A DNA stretch of 64,000 bases from Isoptericola dokdonensis DS-3 (GCF_001636295.1 NZ_CP014209.1:2046001-2110000), one strand, 5' to 3'; counted from the stretch's first letter, positions 10,165-19,491 are shown. The notes: generated from the letters alone by a model not told the origin. Translations and numbers: made by a program.

Positions 10165-11067
10165 TCAGCCCTTGACGGACCCGGACGTCAGCCCGCCCAC
10201 GATGTACTTCTGCAGGAACAGGAACAGGGCCAGGATCGGCAGCGCCGCGATCACGGCACCCGCCGCGAACAGGCCCCAGTTGGCGTTGAGCTGGTCGGAC
10301 ACCCAGCCGTACATGCCCACGGCCAGCGTCCAGTTCTGCTCGGAGGTCAGCACGACGCGCGCCAGGATGAAGTCGCCGAACGTCGCGACGAACGTCAGCA
10401 GCGCGACCGTCGCCAGGATCGGCGTCACCAGGCGCAGGATGATCGTCCAGTACGTCTGCGCGTGGGTCGCGCCGTCGATCTTCGCCGCCTCGTCCAGCTC
10501 CCGCGGGACCGTGTTGAAGAACCCGTACATGAGGAACGTGTTGCTCCCCAGCGCGCCACCCAGGTAGACGCAGATCAGGGCGAGCTTGGAGTTCAGCCCC
10601 AGCGCCGGCACGACCTCCCCGAGCGTGAGCAGCAGCAGGAAGATCGCGATGAACGCGAGCATCTGCGGGAACATCTGCACCACCAGCAGGGACGTCAGCG
10701 ACACCCGGCGCCCGGTGAACCGGAACCGGCTGAACGCGTAGGCGGCCGCCGCACCCATGAGCACCGCGCCCACGACCACGCTCAGCGCGATCACCAGGCT
10801 GTTGCCGGCCCACTGCCAGAAGCGCGTGTCACCGAGCGCGGAGAAGTTCTGCGCCGAGATCTCGCGGAACAGCTGCGTGCTGCCCGTCAGCGTGCCGGAC
10901 GGCGACAGCGACGCCGACAGCACGTAGGCCAGCGGGAACGCCGCGTAGAACACGACGACGGCCGCCAGGGGGTACTTCCAGCCGACCTCCAGCCACCAGC
11001 GGCGGCGGCGGGCGCCCCGGCGGGACGCGTCGGGGGTGACGACCGGGGAGTCGGTGGTCGCGGTCAT
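10165..11067 (-). CDS. Sugar ABC transporter permease, MalG/GanQ type
   Basis: Inner-membrane subunit (300 aa) of a carbohydrate ABC importer. Six membrane helices are evident, and the ATPase-contacting EAA loop reads ELDEAAKIDGATHAQTYWTIILRLVTP (about residues 190-216). The C-terminus KYIVGGLTSGSVKG is typical of MalG-like permeases. Its ATG shares one base with the malF stop (TGATG). The neighbours GH42 and GH53 indicate that galacto-oligosaccharides from galactan are the cargo. Confidence 0.95.
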   Translation of the reverse strand: MTATTDSPVVTPDASRRGARRRRWWLEVGWKYPLAAVVVFYAAFPLAYVLSASLSPSGTLTGSTQLFREISAQNFSALGDTRFWQWAGNSLVIALSVVVGAVLMGAAAAYAFSRFRFTGRRVSLTSLLVVQMFPQMLAFIAIFLLLLTLGEVVPALGLNSKLALICVYLGGALGSNTFLMYGFFNTVPRELDEAAKIDGATHAQTYWTIILRLVTPILATVALLTFVATFGDFILARVVLTSEQNWTLAVGMYGWVSDQLNANWGLFAAGAVIAALPILALFLFLQKYIVGGLTSGSVKG

Positions 11068-12671
11068 CACAGGACCTCCTCGAGCTTGCGGGTGCGACGG
11101 AACGCGAAGGCCGAGACGGCTCCCACGACCAGGAACACGATGATCGACAGGGCGCTCGCCAGGCCGTAGTCGGCGCTGCCGCCCTGCACCCCGGAGATCT
11201 GGTAGATCATCGTGATGAGGATGTCGGTGTGACCCAGCGGCGCGGACGTGTCGGTGAACCGTGGACCGCCGCCGGTGAGCATGTAGACGATGACGAAGTT
11301 GTTGAAGTTGAACGCGAAGCTCGCGATGAGCAGCGGGGTCGTCGAGATGAGCAGCAGCGGGAGCTGGATCGCGCGGAAGTGCCGCCAGCGGCTCGCGCCG
11401 TCGATCCGCGCCGCCTCTTCCAGCTCGTTCGGCAGCGACTGCATCGCCCCGGTGCACACGAGGAAGAAGTACGGGAACGTCAGCCACAGGTTCACACCCA
11501 GGATCGCGAGCTTCGCGAGCCACGGGTCCGTGAGCCACTCGATGCGCGCACCGAAGAAGAACAGGCTGTTGACGATCCCGTAGTCCGGGTTCGCGTTGAG
11601 CATGCCCTGCCACAGCAGCGCCGAGAGGAACGCGGGGAACGCGTACGGCAGGATGAACAGGGTCCGCATCACCCGGCGGCCACGCAGCCGCTTGTCGTCG
11701 AACAGCAGGGCGATGGCGAGACCGAGCAGGAAGCTCGACGCCACGGTGAGGAACGCGAACGCGAACGTCCAGGCCGTGATCTTCCAGAACGGGCCCGCGT
11801 AGTTCGGGTTCGTGAACGCCGTCGTGAAGTTCTCCAGCCCCACGCCGACGCGCCAGCCGACCGTCAGCGTGCTGCCGTCCGCGGCGACGAACTGCCCCGT
11901 CTCACCGTCGGCGGAGTACACCGTCCCGGTGGTGGAGTCCGTCATCGTCTGCGCGTCCGGGTCCCAGTCGAGCGACGACGAGTACACCGTCGCCCGCGTC
12001 CCCTCACGGGTGCGGTACGACCCGTCGTCGGCGTCCTGCGAGGCCGGCACGCGCAGCGCCAGCACCTCCTCCTGGAGCGCCGGGTCGGCGAGCAGCGTGC
12101 CGAGGTCCACGACGTCGTAGCCCGGGACACCCGTGACCCGGTCGCCGTCCGTCGTCGCGCCCGCCGCCGCCTCCATCGGCTCGGCGGCCGTGCCGACGAG
12201 CACCTGCCCGGACTCGTCGACGACGGCGAACCCGACGTCCTCGCCCGACCGCACGATCGTCAGCGGGTACGTCGGCGCGTCCTCGACCGGGCGCTCGTTC
12301 TGGATGAGCAGCGCGTCGACCGCCTGCTCCTGGGTGCTGTTGTGGCCCGTCCCGTAGTTCGTCGTGGCCACGTAGACCGTGTAGGCCATCGTGAACACCT
12401 GGAACACCAGCAGGAACACCAGGCCCGGGTAGATGTACTTGCCGGCCAGCCGACGCCGCGAGAAGTACACGACGTCCGCGACGACGACCAGCGCCAGCGA
12501 CCCGACGAGCACGCCCCACTGGTCCACCGTCCACGCCGACCACGCGACGTAGATCCCGAGGGCGTTCACCGCGGCCATGAGCACGAGCTTGGCGGCGAAG
12601 CCCCAGCCGGTCCCCTCCCACGTGCGGGCGTGCGACTCCCGCACGGGAGGCGGGGTGGTGTCGGTCGACAT
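11067..12671 (-). CDS. Sugar ABC transporter permease, MalF/GanP type
   Basis: Large MalF-like permease of 534 aa. Three N-terminal helices precede a periplasm-side loop of about 180 residues (about 95-275), comparable to the P2 loop of E. coli MalF. Five further helices and the EAA loop (LEEAARIDGASRWRHFRAIQLPLL) follow. I chose the ATG at 12671 (MSTDTTPPPV); an upstream extension would be Pro/Ala-rich and has no support. It pairs with the MalG-like permease. No ATPase gene lies in the operon, so a shared MsmX/MsmK-type ATPase from elsewhere is expected. Confidence 0.95.
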   Translation of the reverse strand: MSTDTTPPPVRESHARTWEGTGWGFAAKLVLMAAVNALGIYVAWSAWTVDQWGVLVGSLALVVVADVVYFSRRRLAGKYIYPGLVFLLVFQVFTMAYTVYVATTNYGTGHNSTQEQAVDALLIQNERPVEDAPTYPLTIVRSGEDVGFAVVDESGQVLVGTAAEPMEAAAGATTDGDRVTGVPGYDVVDLGTLLADPALQEEVLALRVPASQDADDGSYRTREGTRATVYSSSLDWDPDAQTMTDSTTGTVYSADGETGQFVAADGSTLTVGWRVGVGLENFTTAFTNPNYAGPFWKITAWTFAFAFLTVASSFLLGLAIALLFDDKRLRGRRVMRTLFILPYAFPAFLSALLWQGMLNANPDYGIVNSLFFFGARIEWLTDPWLAKLAILGVNLWLTFPYFFLVCTGAMQSLPNELEEAARIDGASRWRHFRAIQLPLLLISTTPLLIASFAFNFNNFVIVYMLTGGGPRFTDTSAPLGHTDILITMIYQISGVQGGSADYGLASALSIIVFLVVGAVSAFAFRRTRKLEEVL

Positions 12672-12724
12672 CGGTCCTCTTCTCGGGACGGGCAGGTGTG
12701 CCGGCGGGGTCGGGGTGGTGGAAC

Positions 12725-12763
12725 GGGCGGGGGGCGCCGCGGCGCGCAAGCCGCCCCCCGCCC
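12725..12763 (-). other. Intra-operon stem-loop between binding-protein and malF genes
   Basis: GGGCGGGGGGC (12725-12735) pairs perfectly over 11 bp with GCCCCCCGCCC (12753-12763); the loop holds a smaller GC hairpin. A stable structure directly after the solute-binding-protein gene is a known way to keep that protein more abundant than the permeases. Confidence 0.6.
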
Positions 12764-12777
12764 GGGTCAGGGTGCGA

Positions 12778-14031
12778 TCAGCCGTTCAGCGTGGTGTCGA
12801 GGTCCGCGAGCATCTTGTCCCACGCGGCCTTCGGCTTCGCCTGGCCGGAGATGATCGACGCCTCGGCGGCGTTCCAGTGGTCCCACACGTCGCCCATCTC
12901 GGGGATGGACGGCATCGGGGTGCCCTGCTGGGCCGAGGCGAGGAAGCCCGCCACGATCGGGTCGGACGCGACGGCCTCCGCCGTGGTGCTGAACGCCGGG
13001 AGGCGCGGGTCGGCGTCGTAGAGCGCCTGCATGGCCTCGTCGGTGGTGATGTAGTTCGTGAGGAACTGCGTCGCGACGAGCTTGTTCTCGCTCTGCGCCG
13101 ACAGGTAGAAGCCCTGCACGCCCACGAACGGCGCGGCGGTCTCGCCACCGGCGGACGGGATCGGGTCGACGGCGACGTCGACGCCCGCGTCGGTGAACGT
13201 CGAGATGGCCCACGGGCCCGCCACCGTGTAGGGGGCGTTGCCGTCGGAGAACTCCTGGTTCGCGATGTCGTAGGTCCAGTCGGTGCTCAGCACGCCCTCG
13301 CCCGCCTGGCCCTGCTCGGCCAGCCAGTCCGCGTAGGCGTAGCCCTCGTCGCCGCCCATGCCGATCTCGGTCGTGTACGAGCCGTCCTCGTTCTGCACGA
13401 ACACCGGCGCACCGAACGAGGTCTGGAAGGCGTAGTAGGTGTAGGCGTCACCGTCGGCACCGGCCGTGTTGATGACGAACGGCAGCTTCGCGTCGGTCTC
13501 CCCCGCGGCGGCGACCATCTCGTCGAACGTCGCGGGCGCCGGCTCCGGCGCGAGCTCCGTGTTGCGGACCAGCGCCACCGACTCCAGGGCGTACGGCAGG
13601 CCGTACAGCTGGCCGTCGTAGGTCATGGCCTCGATCGCGACGTCCTCGAACTCGGACTCGCGCCCGCCGAGGTCGATCGTGTCGACGACGCCGTTGACGA
13701 TGAGCGAGCCCAGCCAGTCATGGGCGCCGATCGTGATGTCCGGGCCCTCGCCCGTGGGGACCTGGGCGAGGAAGTCCGCGCGGATGTCCTCGAAGTTCTT
13801 CACGACCGTCTCGACCTCGACGCCGGTCTCGGCGGTGAAGTCCTCGGCGGCCGCCTCGACGGCGGGCTGACGGTTCTCGTCGACCCACACCACGAGGCTG
13901 CCGGACGCCGCGGGGGCGGACGACGCGGCCGCCGGCTCGCTGGCGGCGGGCTCGGGCTCGGTGCCGCCGCTGCACGAGGCGAGCAACGCCATCGTGGCGA
14001 CGGCGGCGACCGACAGGGTGGTCTTGCGCAT
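12778..14031 (-). CDS. Extracellular sugar-binding lipoprotein of an ABC importer (GanS/MalE type)
   Basis: Family-1 solute-binding protein of 417 aa. A lipoprotein signal ends MALLASCSGG (Cys about residue 20), followed by a Glu/Pro/Ala linker and the mature domain from SGSLVVWVDENRQPAVEAAAEDF. Typical segments are the ligand-site DWLGSL, FVINTAGADGDAYTYYAFQTSFGAPVF and the C-terminal AAEASIISGQAKPKAAWDKMLADLDTTL. It is the first transporter gene after GH42. In context it should bind galactobiose to galactotetraose; this is an inference. Confidence 0.93.
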   Translation of the reverse strand: MRKTTLSVAAVATMALLASCSGGTEPEPAASEPAAASSAPAASGSLVVWVDENRQPAVEAAAEDFTAETGVEVETVVKNFEDIRADFLAQVPTGEGPDITIGAHDWLGSLIVNGVVDTIDLGGRESEFEDVAIEAMTYDGQLYGLPYALESVALVRNTELAPEPAPATFDEMVAAAGETDAKLPFVINTAGADGDAYTYYAFQTSFGAPVFVQNEDGSYTTEIGMGGDEGYAYADWLAEQGQAGEGVLSTDWTYDIANQEFSDGNAPYTVAGPWAISTFTDAGVDVAVDPIPSAGGETAAPFVGVQGFYLSAQSENKLVATQFLTNYITTDEAMQALYDADPRLPAFSTTAEAVASDPIVAGFLASAQQGTPMPSIPEMGDVWDHWNAAEASIISGQAKPKAAWDKMLADLDTTLNG

Positions 14032-14085
14032 GGTGGTTCCTTCCGGACGTGGCCGCGATGCCTTCCGGGGCTTTCCTCGCGACAC

Positions 14086-14117
14086 TGCGAACTGAGCGGG
14101 GCTCAGGGTGCGAACTG
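14086..14117. repeat. Direct repeat upstream of the sugar-binding-protein gene
   Basis: TGCGAACTG occurs at 14086-14094 and 14109-14117, 23 bp apart and about 55-85 bases upstream of the start at 14031. Two direct copies at about two helical turns could be activator sites. No consensus is recognised. Confidence 0.35.
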
Positions 14118-14152
14118 GGCTGCTGCGACGGGCTGACGCCCGCCGGGTCGGG

Positions 14153-16198
14153 TCAGGACGCCGGATCACCTCCGGGCGTCGCGGGGGTGCGCACGACGAC
14201 GACGTCGCCCGCGGGGACGGTCAGGTCGGGGCCGACGTCGGTCCCGTCGCCCAGCGCCGTCCCGGTGACCCCGGGCACGACGGCCGGGGAGTCGGTGTGG
14301 TTGATCGCGAAGGTGTAGTCCGCGTCGTCGGCGCGCCGGACGACGACCTCCAGGTCCTCGGCGAGCCCCGACGGCGTGACGCCTGCGTCGGCGTAGACGT
14401 CGCCCAGGACGGTGGCGAGCTCGGTGACGTCCAGGACCGTGGCGACGTACCAGGCGTGCCCGGCGCCGTGGGCGTTCCGGGTCACGGCGGGCATCCCGGC
14501 GGCGGGGCCGTCGAGGTGCGTGGCGACGGTCTCGGCACCCACGGGGGTGACGTGCTCGTGCCAGACGCTCGCGGCGAGCGTGCGCCCGGCGCTCTCGGCG
14601 GACCCGCTCCACGCGACCTTCGTCGACTCGGCCTCGCGCAGCGGCAGGAACTCCTGGACGCGGACGCCGAGGACGTCGCGCAGCGGCGCGGCGAAACCGC
14701 CGGCGTGCACGGCGTCGTGCTCGTCCACGACCGCCGAGAAGCAGGACACGACCAGGGTGCCGCCCGCCTCGACGTACCGGGTGAGGTTCGCCGCCGCGGC
14801 CGCGGTGAGCAGGTACGACGCCGGGGCGACGACCAGCCTGTACCCCGACAGGTCCGCCTCGGGGTGCGCGAAGTCGGTCGTCACGCCGTCGCGCCACAGC
14901 CGCTCGTAGTAGGCGCGCGTCCGTTCTCTGTGCGTGAGGTCGACCGACGGCCGCCACTCCTGGTCCTGCGCCCAGTGGGACTCGGTGTCCCACAGCAGCG
15001 CGACGTCCGCGCGCACGGTGGAGCCCTGGACGGGCGCCAGCGCACCCACGTGCGCGCCGAGGTCGACGACCTCGCGCCACACCCGGGAGTCGGTGCCGGC
15101 GTGCGGCAGCATCGCCGAGTGGAACTTCTCGGCGCCCACCCGGGAGGCGCGCCACTGGAAGAACCCGACGACGTCGGCGCCGCGGGCGACGTGGGACAGC
15201 GAGTTGCGCGCCATCTCCCCCGGCCGCTTGGCGATGTTGCGGGGCTGCCAGTTCACGCCGGAGCTGGAGTGCTCCATGAGGATCCACGGACGCCCGCCCG
15301 CGACGGAGCGGGTGAGGTCGGCGGCCAGGGCCAGGCCGACGTGGGCGCGCGGGTCCGCGGCGGTGAGGTAGTGGTCGTTGGAGACGACGTCCACCTCGCG
15401 CGCCCACGCCCACAGGTCGGTGGTGGGGCACTCGTTCGCCATGAAGTTCGTGGTGACCGGCTTGTCGGAGTACCGGCGGATCGCGTCGCGCTCGGCGACG
15501 AACAGCGCGCGGAGCTGGTGGTCGGTGAACCGTGCGAAGTCGAGGACCTGCGCCTGGTTGCGCACCGACGGCGTCGGGCCGGGGAGCATGACGTGCTCCC
15601 ACTCGCCGTAGACCTGGCCCCAGAACTTCGTGCCCCAGGCCGCGTTGAGCCCGTCGAGGGTGCCGTAGCGCTGCCGCAGCCAGATCCGCCAGGCGGTCAG
15701 CGCGGCCTCCGAGAAGTCCTCGCCCACGGGGGCGCCGTACTCGTTGTGGACGTGCCACATGACGACGGCGGGGTGGTCGGCGTAGCGCTCGGCGATGCGC
15801 GACGCGATGTCGCGGGCGGCGCGCTGGTAGGCGGGGTGCGACGGGGACGCCGCGCCGCGGGAGCCGGGACCCATCGGGACGCCGTCGCGGGTGACGACGC
15901 GCGCCTCGGGGTAGGTGGCGAAGAACCAGGCCGGAGGCGCCGCCGTCGGCGTCGCGAGGTCGACCATGATGCCGCGGGAGTGCAGCAGGTCGAGCAGCTC
16001 GTCGAGCCAGGCGAAGTCGTGCTCGCCCTCGCGGGGCTCGAGCATCGCCCAGGAGAAGATCCCGACGCTGACGAAGTTGACGCCGGCCTCCGCCATGAGG
16101 GCCACGTCGGCGTCCCACGTCTCGCGGGGCCACTGCTCGGGGTTGTAGTCGCCCCCGTAGCCGAGCGCGGAGCCGGTCGGCCAGGTCGTGACGGCCAT
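14153..16198 (-). CDS. GH42 beta-galactosidase (GanA-like)
   Basis: Intracellular beta-galactosidase (681 aa, no signal peptide) that would split imported galacto-oligosaccharides to galactose. The GH42 start is clear (LGYGGDYNPEQWPRETWDADVALM). The acid/base Glu is at about residue 153 (WHVHNEYGAP) and the nucleophile at about 309 (ILMEHSSSGVNWQ). A trimerisation/beta-sandwich region and a small C-terminal domain follow. The ATG at 16198 is preferred because the Met directly precedes the conserved N-terminus; the longer frame would read through the operator. It is the first gene of the operon, about 121 bp before the binding-protein gene. Confidence 0.95.
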   Translation of the reverse strand: MAVTTWPTGSALGYGGDYNPEQWPRETWDADVALMAEAGVNFVSVGIFSWAMLEPREGEHDFAWLDELLDLLHSRGIMVDLATPTAAPPAWFFATYPEARVVTRDGVPMGPGSRGAASPSHPAYQRAARDIASRIAERYADHPAVVMWHVHNEYGAPVGEDFSEAALTAWRIWLRQRYGTLDGLNAAWGTKFWGQVYGEWEHVMLPGPTPSVRNQAQVLDFARFTDHQLRALFVAERDAIRRYSDKPVTTNFMANECPTTDLWAWAREVDVVSNDHYLTAADPRAHVGLALAADLTRSVAGGRPWILMEHSSSGVNWQPRNIAKRPGEMARNSLSHVARGADVVGFFQWRASRVGAEKFHSAMLPHAGTDSRVWREVVDLGAHVGALAPVQGSTVRADVALLWDTESHWAQDQEWRPSVDLTHRERTRAYYERLWRDGVTTDFAHPEADLSGYRLVVAPASYLLTAAAAANLTRYVEAGGTLVVSCFSAVVDEHDAVHAGGFAAPLRDVLGVRVQEFLPLREAESTKVAWSGSAESAGRTLAASVWHEHVTPVGAETVATHLDGPAAGMPAVTRNAHGAGHAWYVATVLDVTELATVLGDVYADAGVTPSGLAEDLEVVVRRADDADYTFAINHTDSPAVVPGVTGTALGDGTDVGPDLTVPAGDVVVVRTPATPGGDPAS

Positions 16199-16240
16199 GG
16201 TGCGGCGTGCCTCCTGTCGCGCCACCGTGGCGCGGTTGGT

Positions 16241-16276
16241 GCTGTGAACGGTCACAGCATAGCCGCACGTTTCGTG
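16241..16276 (-). promoter_or_regulatory. Palindromic operator upstream of the galactan operon
   Basis: GCTGTGAACGGTCACAGC (16241-16258) has 7-bp perfect inverted arms 43 bases upstream of the GH42 start. A second dyad, CACGTTTCGTG (16266-16276), follows. The size and arms suit a LacI/GalR-type repressor. No dedicated regulator is adjacent; the nearest LacI gene in the window is 14 kb away. Confidence 0.55.
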
Positions 16277-16379
16277 AGCGTGACAACCCCCGCACAGCGC
16301 CGTAACGAAACTGTGACCGCGCACGGTCCGCGGCGAGGCTCGGGCGCGACCGCCGCCACCGTGCGTCGGCGCCGCTGCG

Positions 16380-16415
16380 CTTCCTCACGCATCATCCGGT
16401 CGATGCCTGAGGAAG
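16380..16415. repeat. Short REP-like hairpin in the 386-bp gap between GH42 and PAP2 genes
   Basis: CTTCCTCACGCATC (16380-16393) pairs with GATGCCTGAGGAAG (16402-16415), 13 of 14 positions, with one C-C mismatch and an 8-base loop. The left arm recurs exactly, as reverse complement, at 62543-62556. The rest of this gap holds the galactan operator and a doubtful small frame at 16470. Confidence 0.6.
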
Positions 16416-16469
16416 TGCGTCACGGCTGCCGCCGGCGCTGCGGTCGCTCAGGGATGGGTCGGTCGATAC

Positions 16470-16574
16470 ATGAGAAACCGCAGCGGGGCGGCGGACGAGG
16501 ACGCGGAGACCGTCACCTGGACGCTCGACGACGGGACCGTGCGCACCGCACCGGCGTCACGGCTGGGCGGGTGA
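16470..16574 (+). CDS. Possible 34-residue peptide of unknown function
   Basis: An ATG-to-TGA frame encoding MRNRSGAADEDAETVTWTLD and 14 further residues, with high third-position G+C. No good ribosome site precedes it, and the frame stays open upstream, so it may be a chance frame or the remnant of a longer gene. No family recognised. Confidence 0.2.
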   Translation: MRNRSGAADEDAETVTWTLDDGTVRTAPASRLGG

Positions 16575-16584
16575 GCGGCCCCGG

Positions 16585-17583
16585 TCAGTCGCGCGGGCGA
16601 GCGGTGGCCTGGCGCAGCAGGAGCAGCACTCCGAAGGCGAGCGCGGTGACGGCCAGGACGGCGAGCGCACCGGTGGCGTAGGCGCCGATGTCCGGGGAGA
16701 CGCCGAGAGTGTCGGCGCGTGCGAGGCGCAGCGTCGCGGCGGCGGAGATCGCGCCGGTGACGGCGGCGCCGAGGAGCAGCAGGCAGCCGACGACGGACGA
16801 CCCGGGAGACGCGAAGGCGTGCGGGCGCGGCTCGCCGGACGGCAGCCGGTGCCGGCGCGGGGCGACGTCGAGGGAGCTGGCCGGGGTGAACGCGCAGACC
16901 AGCGCGCCCCAGGCGAGGACGACGAGGACGGCCGCGACGACGTCGGAGGGGCGGTGCCACTGCCCGACCAGCGTCGAGACGCCGGTGGCGGCGGTGTACG
17001 CACCGCCGGCGAGCGCCACGACCGACCGCCAGGAGCGGGGGGTGGCGAGCAGGAGCGCGACGGAGACGGACGCGGCGATGGTGGTGTGCCCGCTGGGGAG
17101 GCTGTTCGCCCCGTTCCAGCCGTCGAGCAGGTCGGGGCGGTCCAGCACGTAGCGCTTGAGCACCTGGGTGGTGAGGTTGGCGCCGCCGACCAGGACGGCG
17201 ACCTGGAGCGCGAGGACCCAGCGGCGGCGCACGAGGGCGACAGCCATGGCGACGCTGATGCCGATGACGACGAACGACTCGGAGACGACGTCGAGCACGG
17301 GTCCGGCGACGCGCCACAGGCTGTCCTGGCCGTGCACGGCACCCTCGCGGGCGAGCTCGTCGACGTGCTGGCCGAGGGTGGTGGTGACGAACAGCCGGTA
17401 GGTGAGCCCGACGCCGACGGCCGCGAGCACGGCGACGAGGGCGGCCACGACCCGGGGGATCCGCCGGACCTGGGGTGCGGGCCGCTGCGGGTCCCGGGCG
17501 GCATGGTGAGGAGCCGACGACGGTCCCGCGATCGGCACCGTCGGCGGCACGGCAGCGGGCTGCTCCCGGGTGTCGACGTTCAC
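16585..17583 (-). CDS. PAP2-family membrane phosphatase
   Basis: Integral membrane protein (332 aa) with about six helices. The PAP2 phosphatase signature is present in order: KRYVLDRPDL (motif 1, about residue 137), PSGHTTIAA (motif 2, about 160) and GQWHRPSDVVAA (motif 3, about 207). These supply the catalytic His/Arg pocket of lipid and undecaprenyl-pyrophosphate phosphatases. The Pro-rich N-terminus is probably cytosolic. The GTG at 17583 is the earliest start that keeps the compositional signal. A lipid phosphatase role at the membrane is likely; the substrate is not determinable. Confidence 0.88.
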   Translation of the reverse strand: MNVDTREQPAAVPPTVPIAGPSSAPHHAARDPQRPAPQVRRIPRVVAALVAVLAAVGVGLTYRLFVTTTLGQHVDELAREGAVHGQDSLWRVAGPVLDVVSESFVVIGISVAMAVALVRRRWVLALQVAVLVGGANLTTQVLKRYVLDRPDLLDGWNGANSLPSGHTTIAASVSVALLLATPRSWRSVVALAGGAYTAATGVSTLVGQWHRPSDVVAAVLVVLAWGALVCAFTPASSLDVAPRRHRLPSGEPRPHAFASPGSSVVGCLLLLGAAVTGAISAAATLRLARADTLGVSPDIGAYATGALAVLAVTALAFGVLLLLRQATARPRD

Positions 17584-17683
17584 GCAGGTCAGCCTACCGA
17601 GCAGTTGTGGTGCCCGCGTGGACGCGCGGTGAGGTCGCCGCAGGGGCCACCGCGCCGCCCACCACCGCCTTAGCCTGGGGGCC

Positions 17684-18703
17684 ATGACGGACGTCGCCGC
17701 GCTCCTGGACCGGTTCGTCGCCCGGGCCGCACGACGACGGGTCGGCGTCGTGGTCGGGCACCTGGCCCCGGACGGGACGACGACGTACCGGGCGGCGGGA
17801 CGGACGACGCTCCCGGACGGCCCGGCACCGGACGTCGCGACCCGGCACGAGATCGGGTCGATCACGAAGACGTTCACGGGCGTCCTCCTGGCGCGGGCCG
17901 TGGTCGCGGGCGAGGTCACCCTGGACACGCCCGTCGGGGAGCTCGTGGACGAGGTCGCCGGGCTCGGGCGCGACGGCGTGCCCGTGACGCTGCGGCACCT
18001 CGCGACGCACACCTCCGGGCTGCCGCGGGTGCACCTGTCGGCGCTCGGGAGCACCGTCGACGTGCTGCGCGGCATCGACCCGTACCGCGACCACACCGAA
18101 CCCGTGCTGCTGGAGGCGATCCGCACCGGCCGGCTGCGCCGCACGCCGGGGACCGGCCGGCAGGCCTACTCGAACAGCGGGTTCGGGCTGCTGGGCGTCG
18201 CGCTCGCCCGCCGGGCGGGCACGCCGTGGGCGGACCTCGTCCGGGACCGGATCACGCGGCCGCTCGGGCTGGCGGACACCGGCACCCGCGGGCAGGCGAC
18301 ACCCGAGCAGCGTGCGCGCACCGCCACCGGGCACCACCGGCGCCGGTCCGCCGCGGTCGCGTGGAACCTCGAGGCGCTGCCCGGTGCGGGGGCCCTGCTC
18401 TCCACCGCCCGCGACCAGCTCGACTGGGCCGCCGCCCACCTGCGCCCGCCCGCCGACGACCTCGGGGCGGCGATCCGCCGGGCCACCGCCCCGCACGGGC
18501 CCCACGTCGGGCTCGGCTGGCAGCTCGCCGGGGAGTCCGCCGCGGGAGACCGTGTCGTCTGGCACTCCGGCGGCACCGGCGGGTTCCGCTCGATGCTGTG
18601 CCTGCGCCCGGGCCGGGGCGACGCCGTCGTGGCGCTGACGAACCACTCGCGCAGCCTGACGCTCGCCACGATGCGCCTGCTCGCGTCCACCGACGGCACC
18701 TGA
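17684..18703 (+). CDS. Serine beta-lactamase-like hydrolase (class C/penicillin-binding fold)
   Basis: Protein of 339 aa with the three marks of the fold: SITK (S59-K62, nucleophile and base), YSNSGFGLLG (YxN, about residue 164) and HSGGTGGFRS (HxG in the KTG position, about 289). No signal peptide, so it is probably cytosolic: an esterase or D-aminopeptidase-like enzyme rather than a resistance beta-lactamase. A -10-like TAGCCT (17671-17676) lies seven bases before the ATG, pointing to a leaderless transcript. Confidence 0.88.
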   Translation: MTDVAALLDRFVARAARRRVGVVVGHLAPDGTTTYRAAGRTTLPDGPAPDVATRHEIGSITKTFTGVLLARAVVAGEVTLDTPVGELVDEVAGLGRDGVPVTLRHLATHTSGLPRVHLSALGSTVDVLRGIDPYRDHTEPVLLEAIRTGRLRRTPGTGRQAYSNSGFGLLGVALARRAGTPWADLVRDRITRPLGLADTGTRGQATPEQRARTATGHHRRRSAAVAWNLEALPGAGALLSTARDQLDWAAAHLRPPADDLGAAIRRATAPHGPHVGLGWQLAGESAAGDRVVWHSGGTGGFRSMLCLRPGRGDAVVALTNHSRSLTLATMRLLASTDGT

Positions 18704-18740
18704 CGGGCCCGGCGACCAGGCTCCGGCCCTGACGGCGGGC

Positions 18741-19418
18741 TCAGCCCTCGACGGCGAGCACCTCGTCCACCGCGAGACGCCGATACGCCGGCCGCCCCAG
18801 GAGCCGGTCCACGAGACCGCCCCCGACGCGGTCCGCCGCACCCTTGCCGACGTCCGACAGGACGGCGTCGTGGATCGGCACCACGACGCGCGGGGCGACG
18901 GCCACGGCGTAGTCCACGGCGTCCGCGATCTTCACCCACGGGCCGCCGACGGGCAGGGCGAGGACGTCCACCGTGACGTCGCCCGGCACCGGGGTCCACG
19001 AGTCGCCCGGGTGCAGCACCGCGCCCTCCACCAGGTAGGCGAGGTTCACCGGGACGGCCACGGCCGGGTGGATCGGGGCGTGCTCGCCGCCCGGCAGCAC
19101 CCGCGCCGCGAAGCCTGCCGCGGTGAAGGACTCACCCGGCCCGACGGCGTGGATCCGGTCCGTCGGCGCGCCGGCCGAGCGCAGCGCGTCGACGACGGGC
19201 GCCGGCGCCCACACCGCGAGCGCCGGCGAGGACTCCAGGGCGGCGGCGAGGCGTTCGGGCACCACGTGGTCCGGGTGCTCGTGCGTGACGAGCACGGCCG
19301 CGGCGCCGTCCAGCACCGCCGGATCCGTGAACGAGCCCGGGTCGATCACCAGGCGCACCCCGTCGCGCTCCAGCCGCACCCCGGCGTGCCCCCACGTCGT
19401 CAGACCGATCCCCGCCAC
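18741..19418 (-). CDS. MBL-fold metal-dependent hydrolase (UlaG-like)
   Basis: Metallo-beta-lactamase-fold protein of 225 aa, related to YhfI/UlaG-type proteins. The metal site is THEHPDHVVPERL (about residues 45-57). PGGEHAPIHP, LHPGDSW (about 133-139) and VVVPIHDAVLSD (about 184) supply the other ligands. The GTG at 19418 has GGAGG upstream. It is convergent with the beta-lactamase-like gene and divergent from trkH. No substrate is evident. Confidence 0.88.
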   Translation of the reverse strand: MAGIGLTTWGHAGVRLERDGVRLVIDPGSFTDPAVLDGAAAVLVTHEHPDHVVPERLAAALESSPALAVWAPAPVVDALRSAGAPTDRIHAVGPGESFTAAGFAARVLPGGEHAPIHPAVAVPVNLAYLVEGAVLHPGDSWTPVPGDVTVDVLALPVGGPWVKIADAVDYAVAVAPRVVVPIHDAVLSDVGKGAADRVGGGLVDRLLGRPAYRRLAVDEVLAVEG

Positions 19419-19491
19419 GTCGACCTCCGTCCGTCGTCCTCGCCACGACCCTACGTGGCCCGTCTGGCGTCCGGGCGCCCCGATCCCCACA

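Noticed and set aside
17684..18703. True antibiotic-resistance beta-lactamase
   Set aside because: The fold is right, but no signal peptide is present and the family is mostly esterases and peptidases.
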